Source: Akkermansiaceae bacterium UBA5689
GTDB lineage: Bacteria > Verrucomicrobiota > Verrucomicrobiia > Verrucomicrobiales > Akkermansiaceae
Length of the DNA stretch: 64,000 nucleotides
Assembly: GCA_002420305.1 (NCBI GenBank)
Contig: DIHT01000064.1
Location: 9,418-73,417 of the forward strand
Direction of reading: 5' to 3'
A program made the position numbers and the translations under genes. Shown piece by piece: positions 62,168-64,000 of the stretch (its first letter is position 1; each line of letters begins with the position of its first letter). The notes beneath the pieces are model-generated. The model worked only from the letters and a program-made list of their open reading frames with translations. It searched no databases and was not told the DNA's origin.

Positions 62168-63265
62168 TTAGCCTGTGACCCTCATCGGCATGAGAACATA
62201 CAGGAACGAGCCGCTGCCGCGGAGAACTCCTGGACTCATCTCGTCGATAAGATCTAATTGAACCTCATCATCCTCTAGGTTTCTGAGTGGTGCCATCAGG
62301 AACTCAGGATTGAACGCTATCGCAATCTCCTTCCCATCATAGTTTACCGGCATCGACTCCTTCGCCTCCCCAATATCAGGGGAATTGGCTGTTAGGTCCA
62401 TACTGCCCTCACTCACCACGAGCTTCACCGAATTTGATTTCTCGGAAGATAACAGAGACACCCTCCGCGATGTTTCAAGCAACGCCTCTCGTCCGAGGTT
62501 AAGCGTCTCCTTGGCCTCTCCCGGAATCACCTGCCGATAATTCGGGTAATTCCCTTCGATAAGCTTCGAAACAATGACGCTACTGCCAACCTCGAAAACA
62601 ATTTGATTATCCCCAAGTCTGGCGACTGCATCACCATCATCCCCCAGTAGACGCTGCAGCTCCTGAACGGCTTTTGTAGGGATGATGAAATCGGTTTCAT
62701 GGCTTGCAGGAAACTCGAGGTCGTTCTCCACCATTGCGAGGCGCCTCCCGTCTGTAGCAACCAACGTGAGTTTACCTTCCTTAAACGCGGTGAAAATTCC
62801 GTTTAGAACGTAGCGGGTCTCGTCGTTGGAAATCGCGTAGGAGGTTTTCTTCAAGCTCTCTCGGAGAAGTGTCTGAGGGATCTTATATTCCTTAGCCTCC
62901 TTAAAATCGGGAAGAGGCGGAAACTCACCGTGTTCCAGTCCGATAATCTTGAAAAAACTGGGACCGCAGGTAATCGACGCAACATCCTTTGCATCAACAG
63001 CAACCTCTACCTCAGCATTGGGAAGCTCACGAATAATACTCACCAACCTCTTAACCGGCATCGTAGTTGAGCCCTCTTTCGAAATCTCGGCTCCAACCGT
63101 GCCGCTAACACCAACATCAAGATCGGTTGTAGTAAGGCGCAAAGTCCCTCCGCTCGCCTCAATTAAAACATTCGACAGTATTGGAAGGGTCGTCCTCGTG
63201 CTGACGACGTGCTGAACCTGTTGGAGACTGTCGAGGAAGGCGTCCCTTGCGATCCGAAATTTCAT
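62168..63265 (-). CDS. dnaN: DNA polymerase III beta sliding clamp
   Basis: The 365-residue ring-forming clamp holds the replicase on DNA. The start MKFRIARDAFLDSLQQVQHVVSTRTTLPILSN is the usual first strand; LVATDGRRLAMVE and the C-terminal end (ALMPMRVTG, reading here LYVLMPMRVTG) contain the conserved residues of the hydrophobic partner-binding site. The length agrees with the family (~366). It lies 223 bases downstream of dnaA on the same strand, the usual origin-linked order. Confidence 0.96.
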   Translation of the reverse strand: MKFRIARDAFLDSLQQVQHVVSTRTTLPILSNVLIEASGGTLRLTTTDLDVGVSGTVGAEISKEGSTTMPVKRLVSIIRELPNAEVEVAVDAKDVASITCGPSFFKIIGLEHGEFPPLPDFKEAKEYKIPQTLLRESLKKTSYAISNDETRYVLNGIFTAFKEGKLTLVATDGRRLAMVENDLEFPASHETDFIIPTKAVQELQRLLGDDGDAVARLGDNQIVFEVGSSVIVSKLIEGNYPNYRQVIPGEAKETLNLGREALLETSRRVSLLSSEKSNSVKLVVSEGSMDLTANSPDIGEAKESMPVNYDGKEIAIAFNPEFLMAPLRNLEDDEVQLDLIDEMSPGVLRGSGSFLYVLMPMRVTG

Positions 63266-63440
63266 TAGCAGAAAAACCCTTAACGGGGCACGGCAATTCT
63301 GCGGTGATTGGTCGCATTGGCAAGCCATTCTTTAAGAAACAAGTAACATTCCAGCTCCTCCCCGGGCAATATTGAAGCTGCTCCACAACGGAGCGGCTCG
63401 TTTCTATTCCTCTCTTTAGCGTCCGATTACAATTAAAGCC

Positions 63441-63466
63441 CTGCCGGCGGCAGCTTTTTGCCGGCG
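63441..63466. repeat. GC-rich repeat in the dnaA-dnaN spacer
   Basis: CTGCC-GGC-GGCAG (63441-63453) is a short stem-loop followed by CTTTTT, and GCCGGCGG is repeated at 63443 and 63460. On the minus strand it could be part of the leader between dnaA and dnaN. No DnaA box of type TTATCCACA was found in the 223-base spacer. Confidence 0.4.
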
Positions 63467-63488
63467 GACATTGATTCGGGAGCCGTAA

Positions 63489-64000
63489 TTACCGATTCAG
63501 CCTTGCGCCCAAAGCCGCGACTGTCTGTCGGACCTGGTCGTCAGTCTGCATCATCTGGTCCACCTTTTTGCAGGCATGAATAACCGTTCCATGATCCCGC
63601 CCGCCAAAGGCTTCCCCAATTTCAACGAGAGAGCCTCCGGTCAGCTTCCGTGACAGATACATCGCAATCTGTCTGGGGAAGGCGATATTGGCGGGCCGAC
63701 GCCGACTGGTCATATCAGCAAGGCGTATGTCATAGAAATCCGCGACCGTTTTCTGGATCGTGTCGATCGTAACCTTGGCCGCAGCCTCTTCCCTGAGAAT
63801 ATCCCGGAGAAGATCCTCAATCCTGTCCGTCGAGAGCTCTCCCTGCCCCAGTGAATTGTAAGTTGCGATCCTTACTAGCGCACCTTCAAGCCTCCGGACA
63901 TTACTTCGGATTCGTTGTGCAACAAAGCGAACCCAGTCTTCCGGTATCTTAACCTCCCATTCTTCCATCTTTCGGCCAAGAATGGCTATTCTTGTTTCCA
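63489..64000 (-). CDS. dnaA: Chromosomal replication initiator DnaA (3' part, cut by the window end)
   Basis: Only the last ~170 residues are present; the frame is open to the window edge (64000). Upstream of KMEEWEVKIPEDW the codons read ETRIAILGR, part of the AAA domain (sensor/lid region). SNVRRLEGALVRIATYNSL and the C-terminal helix-turn-helix (DIRLADMTSRRRPANIAFPRQIAMYLSRKLTGGSLVEIGEAFGGRDHGTVIHACKKVD) match domain IV, which recognises DnaA boxes. The end RLNR is typical. dnaN follows 223 bases later. Confidence 0.96.
   Translation of the reverse strand, partial: ETRIAILGRKMEEWEVKIPEDWVRFVAQRIRSNVRRLEGALVRIATYNSLGQGELSTDRIEDLLRDILREEAAAKVTIDTIQKTVADFYDIRLADMTSRRRPANIAFPRQIAMYLSRKLTGGSLVEIGEAFGGRDHGTVIHACKKVDQMMQTDDQVRQTVAALGARLNR

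Noticed and set aside
63266..63488. oriC with DnaA boxes between dnaN and dnaA
   Set aside because: No TTATCCACA-type boxes were seen; only a GC-rich stem. The origin may be outside the window on the other side of dnaA.
1..64000. CRISPR array, prophage or transposon
   Set aside because: No regularly spaced repeats, cas genes, transposase or integrase frames were seen.

Overview
The window is a contiguous piece of a bacterial chromosome, most likely from a member of the Verrucomicrobiota. This assignment is by inference. The supporting signs are many small secreted or lipoprotein genes of unknown function, SHD1, WG, YARHG and PQQ-type beta-propeller domains, a secreted protein ending in the EDxNxDGVSNxxxWALGL type of C-terminal segment common in Verrucomicrobia and Planctomycetes, a GatCAB amidotransferase, and frequent GTG/TTG starts with weak Shine-Dalgarno sites. 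GC content looks like the mid-50s by eye. No phage, transposase or CRISPR array was seen. The right edge is near the replication initiation genes (dnaN, and dnaA cut by the window end).

Layout. 0.4-9.8 kb is an accessory-looking stretch: secreted and lipoproteins (YARHG protein, alpha/beta hydrolase, PQQ-like propeller, a GYF-domain membrane protein with a frameshift, a 45-residue Cys-rich lipoprotein, an ankyrin lipoprotein, a TerB-like protein) and a pair of diverged hairpin repeats. 9.9-12.0 kb encodes the selenocysteine elongation factor SelB, overlapped by an upstream IF-1-like gene. 12.9-16.3 kb is a tyrA-aroA-cmk-plsC operon. 16.4-20.5 kb (minus strand) has gatC-gatA, two coiled-coil membrane proteins and leuB. 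20.6-25.7 kb has a Ca/Na exchanger, a membrane HEPN-like protein, lysine 2,3-aminomutase facing a SufR-like regulator, and a nucleotidyltransferase. 25.8-29.1 kb is a pyruvate dehydrogenase E1a-E1b-E2 operon. 31.1-38.5 kb has a ParA ATPase followed by the rod-shape cluster mreB-mreC-mreD-mrdA-rng. 38.5-44.4 kb has trpD, a thioredoxin-like gene, a MoeB/ThiF-rhodanese gene, rodA, thiG and mdh. 44.8-54.9 kb has rho, an ECF sigma factor, a 5-FCL-family ligase, apaG, thiD, tRNA-Gln, prfA, prmC and murA. 54.9-64 kb has ftsH, a ParA/roadblock-like pair, hisB, hisH, dnaN and dnaA.

The most interesting observation is at 40280-41398. A MoeB/ThiF-type E1 enzyme fused to a rhodanese domain is interrupted by a single in-frame TGA exactly at the catalytic cysteine position (residue 187), and the frame and homology continue uninterrupted after it. 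A hairpin fitting the bacterial SECIS pattern lies just downstream, and SelB is encoded 28 kb away. This is best read as a selenoprotein, not as two genes or a pseudogene. It would link selenocysteine to sulfur transfer for thiamine and/or molybdopterin synthesis; thiG and thiD are in the same window. A second unusual unit is the IF-1-like gene translationally coupled to selB.
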